In this document: piece after piece, positions 11,105 to 62,594 of the stretch
Layout: every line of letters starts with the position of its first letter
How positions within the stretch are numbered: position 1 is the first letter of the stretch
Assembly (NCBI GenBank): GCA_905147135.1
Contig: LR990068.1
Coordinates: forward strand, 1,632,001 to 1,696,000
Source of the DNA: Blastobasis lacticolella
Lineage: Eukaryota > Arthropoda > Insecta > Lepidoptera > Blastobasidae
DNA: 64,000 nt
Reading direction: 5' to 3'
Program-made: the position numbers and the translations under genes
The notes under the pieces: model-generated
What the model saw: the letters and a program-made list of their open reading frames with translations, nothing else
What the model was told of the DNA's origin: nothing
The model's database searches: none

Positions 11105-11325
11105 TGGGCGTGTAGTCTCCGGCAGAGTAGAATAACACCAACCCCTTGCACTCGTTGGTGTCGTACAAGGCGACTAATGTTTTCGAGGCAAAAGATCTAG
11201 AAGCAGCGTTTTCCATTGTTATTTTTAGAATACTGCGATCTCCAACCCGCCTGCCAAGACAACCTCCCCTTTCGTGGGAGACGCCCTAAGTCCTGCAGTG
11301 GACTGTTGCTGTGATAATGAATCAT
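11105..11325 (+). mobile_element. N260 copy with an internal deletion
   Basis: GTGTAGTCTCCGGCAGAGTA to GGACTGTTGCTGTGATAATG. The GGCAGCAGCG region is shortened. Confidence 0.8.
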
Positions 11326-11559
11326 CGCTCATTAATCAACCTTTATCCGAAGCTATAACTATGATAATGACTGAAACAAATTGATTCCAAGCTTGATTTA
11401 TATTTGAAGCGTAATCGATATCGCGTGCCCATTATGGTTCAGATTAATTATCTGTAAGATAATCGAGCTGATCTAGTTAGTATCGATTATCTTTCAAACT
11501 AGCTCCTGGCTGGTTGTGGCACTAATATTCTGCCAGTGGCTGAGTTAGGTATATACGGA

Positions 11560-11792
11560 ACTAGTGGAACCGGCGTGCGACTTCGTTCGCGTACCCAGTT
11601 TACCCTTTACTGTAGGTAGGGGTAAAGTGGGTACTTAACCCCTATCTACCTTATACCCTTTTTTTCTTGCTTTTTAACCTTCCTCTATCTATTGATGAAA
11701 ACCGCATTAAAATCCGTTGCGTAGTTTAAAAGATCTAAGCGTACATAGATACATAATGACAGTCGGCGGGAAGAGACTTTGTTTTATACTAT
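11560..11792 (-). mobile_element. Hx family element
   Basis: ACTAGTGGAACCGGCGTG at one end and CTTTGTTTTATACTATGTA at the other. The second end abuts the PAL copy. Confidence 0.55.
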
Positions 11793-11797
11793 GTATA

Positions 11798-12159
11798 TGT
11801 CGCAGCCGGATGGTTATATTAGCCAGTTAATGAACATTTGCCATATTCATGAATTTTGAAAGTAACTTTTAACGAACGATATTGCCCCGAGTTTGCGGAG
11901 CTCTTTCATGCATTGTTACAACGCTAACCTAACGTAACCGAATTAAATCCTAATGCAAACTATTATTACTATTTGAAATTACCTATTGTGGTTTGGGTAG
12001 TGTTGTGACAATATTTGTAGTAGCTCCGTAAACTCGGGGCGATATCGTTCTCTAAATATTATTTGAAAATTTCTTGAAATTGTCCAGTTTTCAATTGAAT
12101 AATAGCATACAAAGCTAGCCATTTAATTAACTGGCTAATTTAACCATCCGGCTGCGACA
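11798..12159. mobile_element. PAL palindromic TIR element, copy 1 (362 bp)
   Basis: Ends TGTCGCAGCCGGATGG and CCATCCGGCTGCGACA. The arms continue inwards, so the whole element is close to one inverted repeat, with GAACGATATTGCCCCGAGTT mirrored by GGGGCGATATCGTTC. Flanked by TATA at 11794-11797 and 12160-12163. No coding. Confidence 0.85.
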
Positions 12160-12262
12160 TATAGATTACGTTATGAATGAGGCGCACTAAAAACCTTTGT
12201 TTATATAACTCCAAAGTTACGTCAAAAGTTTCAGTCACGTCAAAACTGTATACCTACCTACT

Positions 12263-12470
12263 TTTTTATGTAAATTGGCAGACAAACAGGCGCGCGAGCG
12301 ACCTGATGGTGCGTGGTCACCGCCGCCTATGGACATCAGCAACACCAGGGTCGCCACCAACGCGTTGCTCGCCTCTGAAGAGACCTCTAATACTCGTATA
12401 CCCCTTGAACGATCCTATAATCATCCTATAGTCATAGTCCAAAGAAAACATAGTAGCTGGGCGGAAGCTT
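12263..12470 (-). mobile_element. LB 3' end, reversed
   Basis: GGCAGACAAACAGGC to AAAGAAAACATAGTAGCTGG, the reverse of the LB tail. Confidence 0.7.
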
Positions 12471-12599
12471 AAACTGGCTCCTGTCTGTGGTTGTGGCACT
12501 AATATTCTGCCAGCGTGTTCTATACGGAATTTCTAATAGGGCGGCACACTAAAATCTGTGGCACCAAAAGAAACGGTTCCCATAATCTGTTGATTTTTT

Positions 12600-12725
12600 A
12601 AATGTTATACGGTAGATAAACAGGCGAGCGGGCCACTTGATGGAAAGTGGTCACCGCCGCCTATGGACATCAGCAACACCAGGGGCGTTACCAACGCGTT
12701 GCTCGCCTCTGAAGAGACCTCTTAT
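12600..12725 (-). mobile_element. LB 3' end, reversed, short
   Basis: ATGTTATACGGTAGATAAAC to GAAGAGACCTCTTATG. Confidence 0.7.
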
Positions 12726-13041
12726 GCGAGGTATTATCTTCGAGAAACGGTCGCAAAAACATTTTCCACTAATCAAGGATAATGTGGTATGATAGTGACC
12801 TGACCTAATATGATAATGACCTGATCTCATGGATAAACCTACAAAGTATACCAAACGAAACTCGAATGACAAAGACAATTAAAAACTGCTGGTGGCACCA
12901 GAAAAAGCAAAATCGTGTGACATGCCAATCGATCAAATTATTACAATTAAGAGATTAACAAAGGTATACTTAAACCCTAGCTTACATTGTACCGTAATGC
13001 TTCAAGTAATCAATGTTTTTAAAAACACCTCTATATATATA

Positions 13042-13432
13042 TGTCGCAGCCGGATGGTTAAATTAGCCAGTTAATTAAACGGCTAGCTTCTTATGCTATT
13101 ATTTAATATAAAATTTGCCAATTTCAACAATTTTTAATGTAATGTTTAAAGAACGAAATTGACCCGAGTTTACGGAGCTCTTCAAAATATTGTTACAATG
13201 CTAACTTAATCACAATAATCTCAAACAATAATAATAGTTTGCATTACGTTTTAATTCGGGTGGGTTAGGTTAGTGTTGTGACAATGCGTGGAGGAGCTCC
13301 GTAAACTCGGGGCAATATCGTTCGTTAGACGTAACTTTCAAAGTTCATGAATTTGGCAAATATTTAATTAAATAATTGCTTAAGAAAGTAGCCATTTAAT
13401 TAACCGGCTAATTTAACCATCCGGCTGCGACA
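13042..13432. mobile_element. PAL palindromic TIR element, copy 2 (391 bp)
   Basis: Same termini as copy 1, flanked by TATA (13038-13041 and 13433-13436). The sequence after it (CTCTTGAACGACCCCATGTC) is a reversed LB fragment, so PAL appears to have entered an LB copy. Confidence 0.85.
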
Positions 13433-13549
13433 TATATATCTCTTGAACGACCCCATGTCATAGTCCATACTGTAGCTGGCACAGTTTGCTTCGCAATGGG
13501 GTTGGCCTTTTTTAACTTTGTGCTATTGTATTGTATGTAATCAATTTAT

Positions 13550-13682
13550 CCACATATCCCGGTTGTGATCTCGCTCGAGGGCTTTGGGTTCGTCTTGACC
13601 TTGACCCAGGTTTTGGCAGATCAGGTAATTACAGTAGTGCGATTGCTATCTGACCTCCAGGACCCTGTTTACGGAACTTGAC
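13550..13682 (-). mobile_element. SINE-T 3' part, reversed
   Basis: CCCGGTTGTGATCTCGCTCG to CTGACCTCCAGGACCCTG. Confidence 0.65.
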
Positions 13683-13756
13683 CAGCGAGTCTGTAATTCT
13701 ACTCTTCGTCATCTGCGTTGGTCACTGGCTTTAGCGTCTACCAAATTCCTACATGT

Positions 13757-13962
13757 TCAGTGCTCCATGGGGGGTTTGGGGAACCGTGGCTTTGGCAGTG
13801 GTGGGGCATTTGCCTTTTTGCTGCCAGAGCAACGTGTGATAGAGGTGGGCAACGTATTGGCGATAGGTACTATTGGTGTTGCTAATGTCTATAGGCAGTG
13901 GTGACCACTTTCCTTGGGGTGGCCCACTTCCCTGTTTGCCTACCGTATGAAATAAAAAAGAA
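13757..13962 (+). mobile_element. LC 3' end
   Basis: TGCTCCATGGGGGGTTTGGG to CCTACCGTATGAAATAAAAAA. Confidence 0.75.
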
Positions 13963-14027
13963 AAATTAGGGTAGAGTAAGATTTTTTTACGTTAATTTCA
14001 GTTGTTCACTGAGATAGCCAATAGCCG

Positions 14028-14205
14028 CGCAGATCGGATCATGGTTACACAACTGAATGTGTGTTTTCTTTCTCCGTAAAAGCATCGGTTAGTGTTTAAA
14101 CTAATTAGGTATACATAACTAATAATGAGTGGTACATAGCGGCACTGGGATTCGAACCCAGTGCTTTTCGCTTACGAGTCGATTCGCCATTAGACCACCG
14201 GTCTT
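14028..14205 (-). mobile_element. SINE-T head and upstream body, reversed
   Basis: GGATCATGGTTACACAACTG, then GGATTCGAACCCAGTGC (B box) and CTTACGAGTCGATTCGCC (anticodon region). Ends at the reversed A box. Confidence 0.7.
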
Positions 14206-14228
14206 CTATCTTCATTTCCATTTACGTG

Positions 14229-14887
14229 TTAGTTGATGAAGTTCATCCTCACACCTTGGAGAGAAATTGGTCGCGAACTGAGCGGTCCCAAAGGCACTTC
14301 CTCCCACGCATACTAAGGTTGTAGAATGAACGAACGAAAGAAAGAAAGAAAGAAGACATTTATTACACGTAGACACCACGACACGATAATTAGGTACAAC
14401 AACAACAAAAAATAACAAGGAAATAAACGTAAAAAAAAAAAAAAAAAAAAAAAATGTTATAAATTAAAAAAAAAAAATACATTTACCTATCTACAGTTAA
14501 CTATTCCCAGTTGCATTGTTTAAACTCCGTGTCGCGGCTTCCAGTGCAACTGGACCCCCTCAGCATAATGTTGTGGCCGCTTGACGCGTACCACAACGCT
14601 GGTTTTCAGTGGGCCCACCTACCACCCGGAAACACCGCACAGCCAGCAAAAGCAGGTCTTTTTGTATACTGTGTACTTGTTTAATAAATATAATGAATGA
14701 AGTACTTGGAGAGTTTTTCCCCGGAGAGTACAACATGGAGTTCTCAAGAACGGGGTGAAACGGTTTTTACGGTGTCGGCAACGCGTGGGTAATGCCCCTG
14801 GTATTGCAAACGTCCATAGGCTGCGGTGACTGCTTACCATCGGGTAGGCTGTAAATTTGTTAGCCACCTTAGTGGTATAAAAAAAAC
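14229..14887 (+). mobile_element. LD LINE 3' end split by an LH insertion
   Basis: LD sequence runs 14229-14325 and resumes at about 14691 with the GAATGAA junction repeated on both sides. It then continues CTTGGAGAG..GTACAACATGGAG to the A-tail. Confidence 0.65.
14326..14690 (-). mobile_element. LH LINE 3' end nested in LD
   Basis: Starts with (GAAA)n and an A-rich tract and contains the ACGCTGGTTTTCAGTGGGCC marker. AATGAA duplicated at both borders suggests the target site. Confidence 0.6.
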
Positions 14888-14952
14888 CTACTACATATGG
14901 TACTAAAGTAGCATACCTGCTATAAGATCTAGAAACTAGGTACACCACGATA

Positions 14953-15095
14953 CCACGACTGCGCAACGGCCATCAAGTACATCGCATGTGGGTTAGCTCA
15001 TATTATTTTAACACACAGCCTGCCTAATGGGCTCGTGCATCTTCCGAGGGGCGTGTGGCGTGCAGCGGCGGGGCGGGGCGCCAGTGGCGGCGGGG
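14953..15095 (+). repeat. GC-rich block, first copy of a direct pair
   Basis: CACGACTGCGCAACGGCC to GGCGGGGCGGGGCGCC, about 140 bp, repeated at 15427-15552 where it continues into a LINE reverse transcriptase tail. Confidence 0.8.
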
Positions 15096-15147
15096 AGGAA
15101 GGCGGAGCGGGTAGCGGATTGACTAAACATGACATTAAAATGCAGCA

Positions 15148-15300
15148 AAAAAAGCGAGCAGAAATTTAAATTATGTATGTATTTAAAAAAAGAATTATAA
15201 GTAGTTTTTCAGTTATCTAACGCCCATAACACAAGCTTTGCTTACTTTGGGGCTAGATGGCGCTGCGTGAATTTATCAAAGCATATTTATTTATTTTTGA
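15148..15300 (+). mobile_element. SINE-G tail
   Basis: Body and 3' end only: CCATAACACAAGCTTTGCTT, GGGGCTAGATGGCGCTG, ATTTATTTATTT. It sits between the two GC-rich blocks. Confidence 0.8.
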
Positions 15301-15426
15301 AAATAAATTTACTGGGACTTTGTCTGATCTCCAAAGGTAGATCATCCCAAAGTCTAGGCGCGATTAAGGAGATAGAATTAGACAGAAATCTATTCCTAGT
15401 TGTATACCTATCGTACACCAGGAATC

Positions 15427-15975
15427 CACGACTGCGCAACGGCCTTCAAGTACATCGCATGTGGGTTAGCTCATATTATTCTAACATAGCCTGCCTAATG
15501 GGCTCGTGCATCTTCCGAGGGCGTGTGGCGTGCAACGGCGGGGCGGGGCGCCTGCCCTGCGTCGCAAATCCTACGAAGAAAGACTTCGCATCCTACGTCT
15601 CACTACTCGGGAAGAAAGACGGCTGCGTGACCTCATTAAAACGTACAAGATTCTATCACACCAATACAATCTCCCTCACATTCACGAAATGTTTGTTACC
15701 AAAAAGGGCTGCAAGTCGCACAGAGGTCACGAAATGCAATTAGAGCGCGCAAAACCCAACACCAATACTGCACATCACTTCTTCTCTAACAGAGTGGTAT
15801 CAAACTGGAACAAATTAACACAAAATGTTGTAACAGCGGTGTCAGTGAATTCCTTCCTGATTAAAAATGACGCTCTGTTGTGTCTGTGATATACCAGTTT
15901 TCGGGGTAGACTGGGAGATAAAGCTACAAAGCTTTTTAAGTCCACCTTTGTACTATAAAGTGATAAATAAATAAA
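15427..15975 (+). mobile_element. LINE (CR1/L2-like) RT C-terminal fragment
   Basis: From about 15546 it reads LRRKSYEERLRILRLTTREE, then DLIKTYKILSHQYN, and further on HHFFSNRVVSNWNKL before the stop at 15889. This is the usual C-terminal tail of CR1/L2-type non-LTR reverse transcriptases. 3' UTR ends in (AATA)n. 5'-truncated, so inactive. Confidence 0.75.
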
Positions 15976-16047
15976 TATAGACACATACGCAACAATGCTG
16001 CTCGTCTATAACCTAAATAAATAAATAACTAAAGATGACATTACCAC

Positions 16048-16142
16048 CATTTTATTAGGTTGTAGGTCTCTCTCAAGCCTGAGTTCGCCGGAGAACAGAT
16101 GGGCTGTCTGCTCGTTTATCACTGAGTAGTATAAAAAAAATA
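16048..16142 (+). mobile_element. LA copy with a large internal deletion
   Basis: LA start (GTAGGTCTCTCTCAAGCCTG) joined to the LA end (GGGCTGTCTGCTCG...GTATAAAAAAAA). Confidence 0.65.
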
Positions 16143-16688
16143 CCATCCCCAAGAAGGTTAAGAAACGCTCGCGGAGTCCAGGAACTAGATGGACGACTGT
16201 TTCGTACTTTGAGGTTAATCGAACTTCAGAACCGCTAGCGCAACGAGCTCGCCACTAGTTAGGTGTGCTGCCTAATACCGTTGACGAAGCGACGTTGACG
16301 TTGACGAGGATCAAGATCCTCCGCTGGGGACCCTGAGACTGGTATATGCCCATATATTATTTTATTTGGTACCTCCGCGGTTCGCGGATGCGAACTGTGC
16401 GGTACTAGGCGATGGGTAACTTAATAATACACATTTTGTGGCTCCTAAATGCTTAGGAATACCTTAAGCGACATACTTAAGAGCCGCCCAACTTTAGTGC
16501 AGGACATTAGTCTCGAAGCGGTGAAAATTGTGCGAACGGGACCGTTTGCGACCGCGTGACACTTTGCGAATGGGACAATTTACCTAAAGCGGGCTTTAGG
16601 TAAATTGAAATTAGGATAGTTCAAACGAAAACGGATTTTAACTGAAAAACCCCTCCTTCCTCGTTAAAACTGAAGGTCTGTAGACACT
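16143..16688 (+). other. Non-repeat sequence upstream of KLF exon 1 (possible 5' UTR or promoter)
   Basis: No transposon family of the window is recognised here apart from the 52-bp sequence at 16368-16419. It is richer in CG dinucleotides than most of the window. It may contain the 5' untranslated exon or promoter, but no convincing core promoter motif was found. Confidence 0.3.
16368..16419 (+). repeat. GC-rich 52-bp sequence, first copy of a direct pair
   Basis: GGTACCTCCGCGGTTCGCGG and the following 32 bp to GGGTAA recur at 16831-16881 with about three differences. The two copies flank the proposed first coding exon. Confidence 0.85.
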
Positions 16689-57662
<40,974 letters not shown>

Positions 57663-57682
57663 CCCTATGGACCATGTGTGTA

Positions 57683-57723
57683 TCCGACGATCATCTGGGC
57701 TGCATATGCGGAGGCATTGACCC
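57683..57723 (+). pseudogene. Short fossil of the finger-3 coding end (copy a)
   Basis: Carries the sequence around TCATCTGGGCTGCATATGCGG and the following GAGGCATTGACCC, matching the last about 40 nt of the KLF coding region with small indels that shift the frame. It lies only 20 bp after the stop codon. Confidence 0.75.
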
Positions 57724-58122
57724 GTGGTGTATGAGGATCATTATGATACATGGGTCCATCCGTTTGGAAATGGAAGCGTTTGGGAGTCATTTAGGAATGG
57801 GTCCGGTTGAGAATGGGTCCATTTGGGAACGGATCCGTTTGGGAATAGGTCTATTTAGGAATGGGTGCATTTGGAAATGAGTCTATTTGGGAATGGGTTC
57901 AGCTGGGAATGGGTCCGATAAGAAGTGGGTCAATTTGGGAATGGGTCCAAATAAGAATGGGTTAATTCAGGAATGAACCGTTTAGGAGGCATTAAGAATG
58001 GGATCATTTGCGATTGGGACTATTTAGGATCGGGACTATTTATGAATGGGACTGATTAGGAATGGGTCCATTTGGGTGTGTGTCCATTTGGGAATGGCTC
58101 ATTTATGAGTTTATGTAAAGCA

Positions 58123-58224
58123 CACACGCGGAAGCACACCGGGCTGCGGCCGTTCGCGTACGCGCTCTGCCGGCGATCGTTTGCGCGCTCCGACCATCTG
58201 GGGCTGCATATGCGGAGGCATTGA
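58123..58224 (+). pseudogene. Third-finger copy b, about 100 nt, first Cys replaced by Tyr
   Basis: Nearly exact copy of the final 102 nt of the KLF exon, including its TGA. It would read [16 protein letters not shown], so the first zinc-ligand cysteine of finger 3 is Tyr. There is no upstream finger 2 or acceptor beside it. A second short fossil of the finger end follows at 58243-58286, repeating the arrangement seen after the true exon. Confidence 0.85.
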
Positions 58225-58660
58225 CCCGAAGGACCATATGTGTATCCGACGTTCATCTGGGCTGCATATGCGGAGGCATTGACCCGTCGTACATGAGGAT
58301 CATATGATACATGGGTCCATCCGTTTGGAAATGGAAGCGTTTGGAAGTCATTTAGGAATGGGTCCGGTTGAGAATGGGGCCATTTGCGAACGGATCCGTT
58401 TTGGAATGGGTTCATTTAGGAAGTCCATTTGGAAATGGGTCTATTTGGGAATGGGTTCAGCTTGGAATGGGTCCGATAAGAAGTGGGTCAATTTGGGAAT
58501 GGGTCCAAATAGGAATGGGTTCATTTAGGAATGGAACCGTTTAGGAGTCATTAAGAATGGGATCGTTTGCGATTGGTACTATTTAGGATCGGGACTATTT
58601 ATGAATGGGACTGATCAGAAATGGGTCCATTTGGGTGTGTGTCCATTTGGGAATGGGTCC

Positions 58661-58729
58661 GCGTGCGCGCTCTGCCGGCGATCGTTCGCGCGCTCCGATC
58701 ATCTAGAGCTGCATATGCGGAGGCATTGA
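58661..58729 (+). pseudogene. Third-finger copy c, 69 nt
   Basis: Copy of the last 69 nt of the KLF frame with TGA. Both cysteines and both histidines of finger 3 are kept, but Gly in the helix is Glu (RSDHLEL). Unlike copies a and b, no second short fossil follows. Instead the finger copy runs directly into the sequence that in the other units follows the short fossil, as expected from an unequal exchange or deletion. Confidence 0.82.
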
Positions 58730-59110
58730 CCCGTCGTATATGAGGATCATATGATACATGAGTCCATCCGTTTGGGAATGGAAGCGTTCGGGAGTCAATT
58801 AGGAATGGGTCCGGTTGAGAATGGGTCCGTTTGGGAATTTGTCCAAATAGAAATGGGACCGTTTGGGAATGGGTCTATTTGGGAACGGGTCCATTAGGGA
58901 ATGGGGCTGGTTAGGAATGGGTATGTTTAGGAATGGGTCGTTTGGGAATGGGTTATTTAGGAATGGGGGCGTTTGGAAATGGGTCCGTTTGGGAATGTGT
59001 CTGTTTGGGAATGGAACCGGTTGGGAATGGGTCCGTTTGGGAATGTGTCTGTTTGGGAATGGAACCGGTTGGGAATGGCGCCGTTTGTGAATGGGTCCAA
59101 ATGGGAATGG

Positions 59111-60149
59111 GTCTAAATTTCTCCTTGGAGTATGGAAAGAAGTATGATTTGAATTAAAGGTGTTAGTCCTTAGTGGCATTATGTTTTACTTAAGGGCCAG
59201 TAATATTAAACATTTATTAGAAACTTTAATTATTAGTGTGATATATTTTTCTAGTAATTGTATATTAATTTTAAGCTATTATAGATAGAGTTAGATTATT
59301 ACTGTGTTGTTTTTTTACGAAATTTTTATATTTTGAATTCTATAGTTAGTGAATGCTCAAAAAGATCTTATATACAGGGCGTTTGTGGCAATATTAGAGT
59401 TTTAATGAAAAAAAATCCTATTAAGATTAAACTTGTACTTAAAAATATTTTGATAGACATAAATAAAATACAGTTTTTTTAATGTATCCTGTTTTGTTTA
59501 TAAGAGTTTATGAAAACGTATTTAAAGTTTTTAAATAAATTATATACTATACATAATACTACTAAATATTGTCATAGGACTAAATTTCGATTTTCATTTC
59601 GAAGGAAATTTTAGCTTTTAGCTCAAAATTTTTTCTTAATAAAAATATAATTGTTTAAATAATTAAAGCAATGCATTCCGTCCAAAAAGGTTGATATTGT
59701 AAAATGAAATTATTTTATGTGTCGAATTTAATTAATTATTATCTATCGTATTCCTATTAATAGCCAGTATTTTTTGTATAATACTAGTAATTAAATTTTA
59801 TTAGTTGTTAGTAATAAAATAAAATTGTATAGTTTTAAAGATACTTAAGGTATTTTTTACCTTGCATAATTAAAAAAATATATTAAAGGTACTTTTTACC
59901 TTAGTGTTCAATAGAAAAATTTTGACACATAACGTACCTACCTATCACGGATTTTTATTATTGAATAGGTGTACAAAAAGGTTCCCATTGTTTTTTAATG
60001 TTAGTATTGAAAAAGCATAATTTTTTATTGATCTCAAAAATTGGTTTACTACTCTTTGATCTCATAAAGGTTATTGAAATATCTGTGAAAATATTACCTG
60101 AGTATATTCCCTCTTATAATTGACTTCAGGAACCCTGAAGTCTTTTTTG
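59111..60149. other. AT-rich 3' flank of the KLF gene
   Basis: Very AT-rich and without any shared repeat or frame of interest. Probably 3' UTR in its first part. Two pairs of short TACTTTTTACCTT-like repeats near 59851-59902. Confidence 0.5.
59153..59467 (+). terminator. Candidate polyadenylation signals of the KLF gene
   Basis: After the repeat array the first hexamers of poly(A)-signal type are ATTAAA at 59153-59158 and AATAAA at 59462-59467. Either could end the transcript. AATAAA is frequent by chance in this AT-rich stretch, so the choice is open. Confidence 0.25.
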
Positions 60150-60353
60150 AAGCTATTTTTGAATCGCTCGCCTCAATTTGAACGGATTTCAATTTTAATT
60201 TTCGGCATCAAAAATTCGATATTTTCATGCATGATACCGATTTTCCCTATGTTGGAACTGTACTCTTTCGGTGTTGCTAATGTAATTTTAAAAATAATAA
60301 ATTTTTTATGCCGAAAATAAAAATTGAAATCCTTTGCGAGCGGATCAAAAATA
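60150..60353. repeat. Long hairpin (inverted repeat)
   Basis: The left arm 60150-60215 (TTTTTGAATCGCTCGCC, GGATTTCAATTTTAATTTTC, GGCATCAAAAA) is mirrored at 60300-60353 (TTTTTTATGCCGAAAAT, TTGAAATCC, GCGAGCGGATCAAAAA). Loop about 85 bp. A MITE without relatives in the window is likely. Confidence 0.7.
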
Positions 60354-60847
60354 GAGACCCTTAAAAGAAGGTTATTAACATTATTATGATTAATTAAATA
60401 AATAAATAATTACATCCTAGCATTTTACCGGCCAGTAAATATAAAATAGATAAGAATGAACTTTTGTTTATAAGTTCTTATTTCCTGTATGATTGTATTA
60501 TTGTCGTAGATTTAATTTTTTATTAGTTATAAGGGCCTATTTTATCTTGAATTTTTATCACATGTTTACGACAAAAATATATATTTTTTTGCAAAATAAC
60601 CTACAGTTGAAATTCCTATGCGGACCAAAAAAATGTTCCAAAATTTACATAAATAATTAGAATATATCCAAGTCAACAAATAGATTTACTCGTGAATTCT
60701 TTTGCGATGACATTTTCTCTTGTCCGTTCTGAAATTTTGGTCCATCCTATAGGTAATATTGAATTTTTTTTTGTTATTGGGTGCTCTTATAATTCGTAAC
60801 TTTTAATATTATCGTGGACGTCCCCGATATAGGGTAGAGGTGGCATG

Positions 60848-61040
60848 AAAGTCAAAGTCAAAGTCAAACATATTTATTCAGGTTAGGCTATTTAAAAAAC
60901 ACTTATGAACGTCAAACTAAACACAGTTGTAACAAAATTACAGTGCACAAAACATTACAAAGGGATAAATCAAGTAATCGATAAGATAAGAGACGTCTCG
61001 AGACGACAATATTTTTGTTCTGTGCCAACCCCGAAGCACA
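60848..61040 (-). mobile_element. LINE 3' end with (AAGTC)n
   Basis: AAGTCAAAGTCAAAGTCAAA, then ATATTTATTCAGGTTAGGC, a tail type common in lepidopteran sequence. Confidence 0.6.
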
Positions 61041-61227
61041 GCCATTCGCACCTAAAACGTCACACTCCTAGGGCCTAATTCTCGCACTGTGACATCTCGA
61101 ATTCGACATTTTTTCTAACCACATATCTCCATTAATAATGACATTGAAATGTCTATTGCAGCCAAAACATATTTTCTCAACTATCTTCGACAGTCGCATA
61201 TTGTCGAGGATCAATTTCAGTGACGTT

Positions 61228-61530
61228 TGGGGACTGGGGAAGTACCTCCACCTTACAGAATATCGCAGCTAAATAATACTCTTTTAAATAGTATTGTGTT
61301 TCTGCCGGTGAGTAAGGTTTCCAGTGCTCCATGGGGTGGGGATTTGGGGAACCGTGGCTTTGGCAGTGGAGGGGCATTTGCCTTTTTGCTGCCAGCGCAA
61401 CGTGTTATTGAGGTGGGCAACGCATTGGCGATACTCTTGGTGTTGCTTATGTCTATAGGCAGTGGTGACCACTTTCCATCAGGTGGCCCGCTTGCCTGTT
61501 TGCCTACCGTAAGACATAAAAAAAAAGTCT
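61228..61530 (+). mobile_element. LC LINE 3' end
   Basis: GGGGAAGTACCTCCACCTTA to CCTACCGTAAGACATAAAAA, one of the cleanest copies. Confidence 0.82.
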
Positions 61531-61695
61531 TAATACCGTTTTTTGGCTAAAGAAACATTTCGTATTTGAAATGTCACAGCGTGAGCATCGCCCCCCCGTC
61601 CTATAAAATAACGTCCACTTCATGCCACCCGTCCCTATATAGTGGACGTCCACGATAATATCGTCACGTTACAAATTATAAAAAAAACGCTCATA

Positions 61696-62085
61696 ATATC
61701 ATTAATTCATTAAATAAATGGTGCTAGAAGTTAGTGTAAGGATAATTGCGGTTTGTGAGAAAATGCACAAAAATCCATAGATCTCTAAACGTCGGATTAT
61801 CATATGACAAATTCAAATATTCACTGAAATAGCCAATGGCCCCTATAAAATCAGTTTCAAAATTAAATACCTATGTGTTATGTTGGCAATACCGCGCCAC
61901 AAACTGGAAAAAAGTGTCGCCATTTTGAAATAATAATAATAAAATATTTGATTTTCTCATCACATAGGCATCATAATTATCTTGACAGCGAAAGTTCAAT
62001 TAAATTTACAGTAAATCTTGCGTGAGAGATTGGTGTCCGCATTAGGTACTAAATACCTGTCTTACAGATCACCAGTAGGCTAATT
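61696..62085. other. Unassigned sequence
   Basis: Nothing recognised. Confidence 0.4.
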
Positions 62086-62297
62086 TCGTAATCCTGCCAA
62101 CAATTCTCTGATTTCAATAATTGAAATTGTTACTTTTACGATGACGTATGATAAATTTAGTAGTTTAAGTTTATTGCAATGGAACTTTCAGCAACTGAAC
62201 CCATGAAACCAATACAACTGAACTAATGAGTTCAGAATCGAAATAGTAACAATTTCAATTATTGAAATCAGAGAATTGTCGGCAACAGCATTACATA
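62086..62297. mobile_element. Short palindromic MITE, copy 2 of the 8272 family
   Basis: GCCAACAATTCTCTGATTTC and GAAATCAGAGAATTGTCGGC ends, inner ATTGAAATTGTTAC stems, flanked by GTAAT and ATTAC. Confidence 0.8.
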
Positions 62298-62594
62298 ATT
62301 AGCCTACGGGTCTGCCAACAATAAAATAGGAATTTAATCCTGAAACAGATTACAGGAGGTCTTTGAGAAAAATTTATATGTATAGAAAACTACATTAGAG
62401 AAAAAGAGTGAAACACTGTCATTGCTTTCCTACTCTAAACGGTGTCTGGAATAATACTTATCCTGCAGTAAGAGATATATGCCAATATCTATTTATATAT
62501 GACAATCACTAATGTACCTACCTATTTTTATCTCCGAAATACATGATTATTATATAATAACAGTTGTTTTTGTCTGCCATATACCCTACTAAAA

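Larger units (their letters stand above)
57663..59110 (+). repeat. Tandem amplification of the KLF terminal exon end plus G-rich minisatellite
   Basis: Two kinds of unit alternate. One is a piece of the third-finger coding sequence; the other is a run of about 16-bp repeats close to GTTTGGGAATGGGTCC. Corresponding GCG codons of the finger copies lie at 57594, 58156 and 58661, giving higher-order units of 562 and 505 bp. Towards the end (about 58975-59095) three 16-bp units form a clear 48-bp period. The array follows the KLF stop codon directly and is presumably part of the 3' UTR or the immediate downstream flank. It creates repetitive open frames on both strands with a 16-residue period, which I take as a by-product and not as genes. 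Confidence 0.9.
60775..61695. mobile_element. TIR element hosting two retroelement ends
   Basis: Arms of about 75 bp: ATATTATCGTGGACGTCC and GGTGGCATGAA on the left are mirrored by TTCATGCCACC and GGACGTCCACGATAATAT on the right. Inside are a reversed LINE tail (60848-61040) and an LC copy (61228-61530). Confidence 0.72.

Noticed and set aside
15267..15743. 158-codon frame as a host gene
   Set aside because: It is composed of a SINE-G tail, a GC-rich repeat block and an out-of-frame reading of a LINE tail.
58799..59179. 126-codon - strand frame with repeated PIPKRTHSQP-like peptides
   Set aside because: The periodic peptide is the translation of the 16-bp minisatellite. Similar frames exist on the other strand, so it is not evidence of a repetitive protein.
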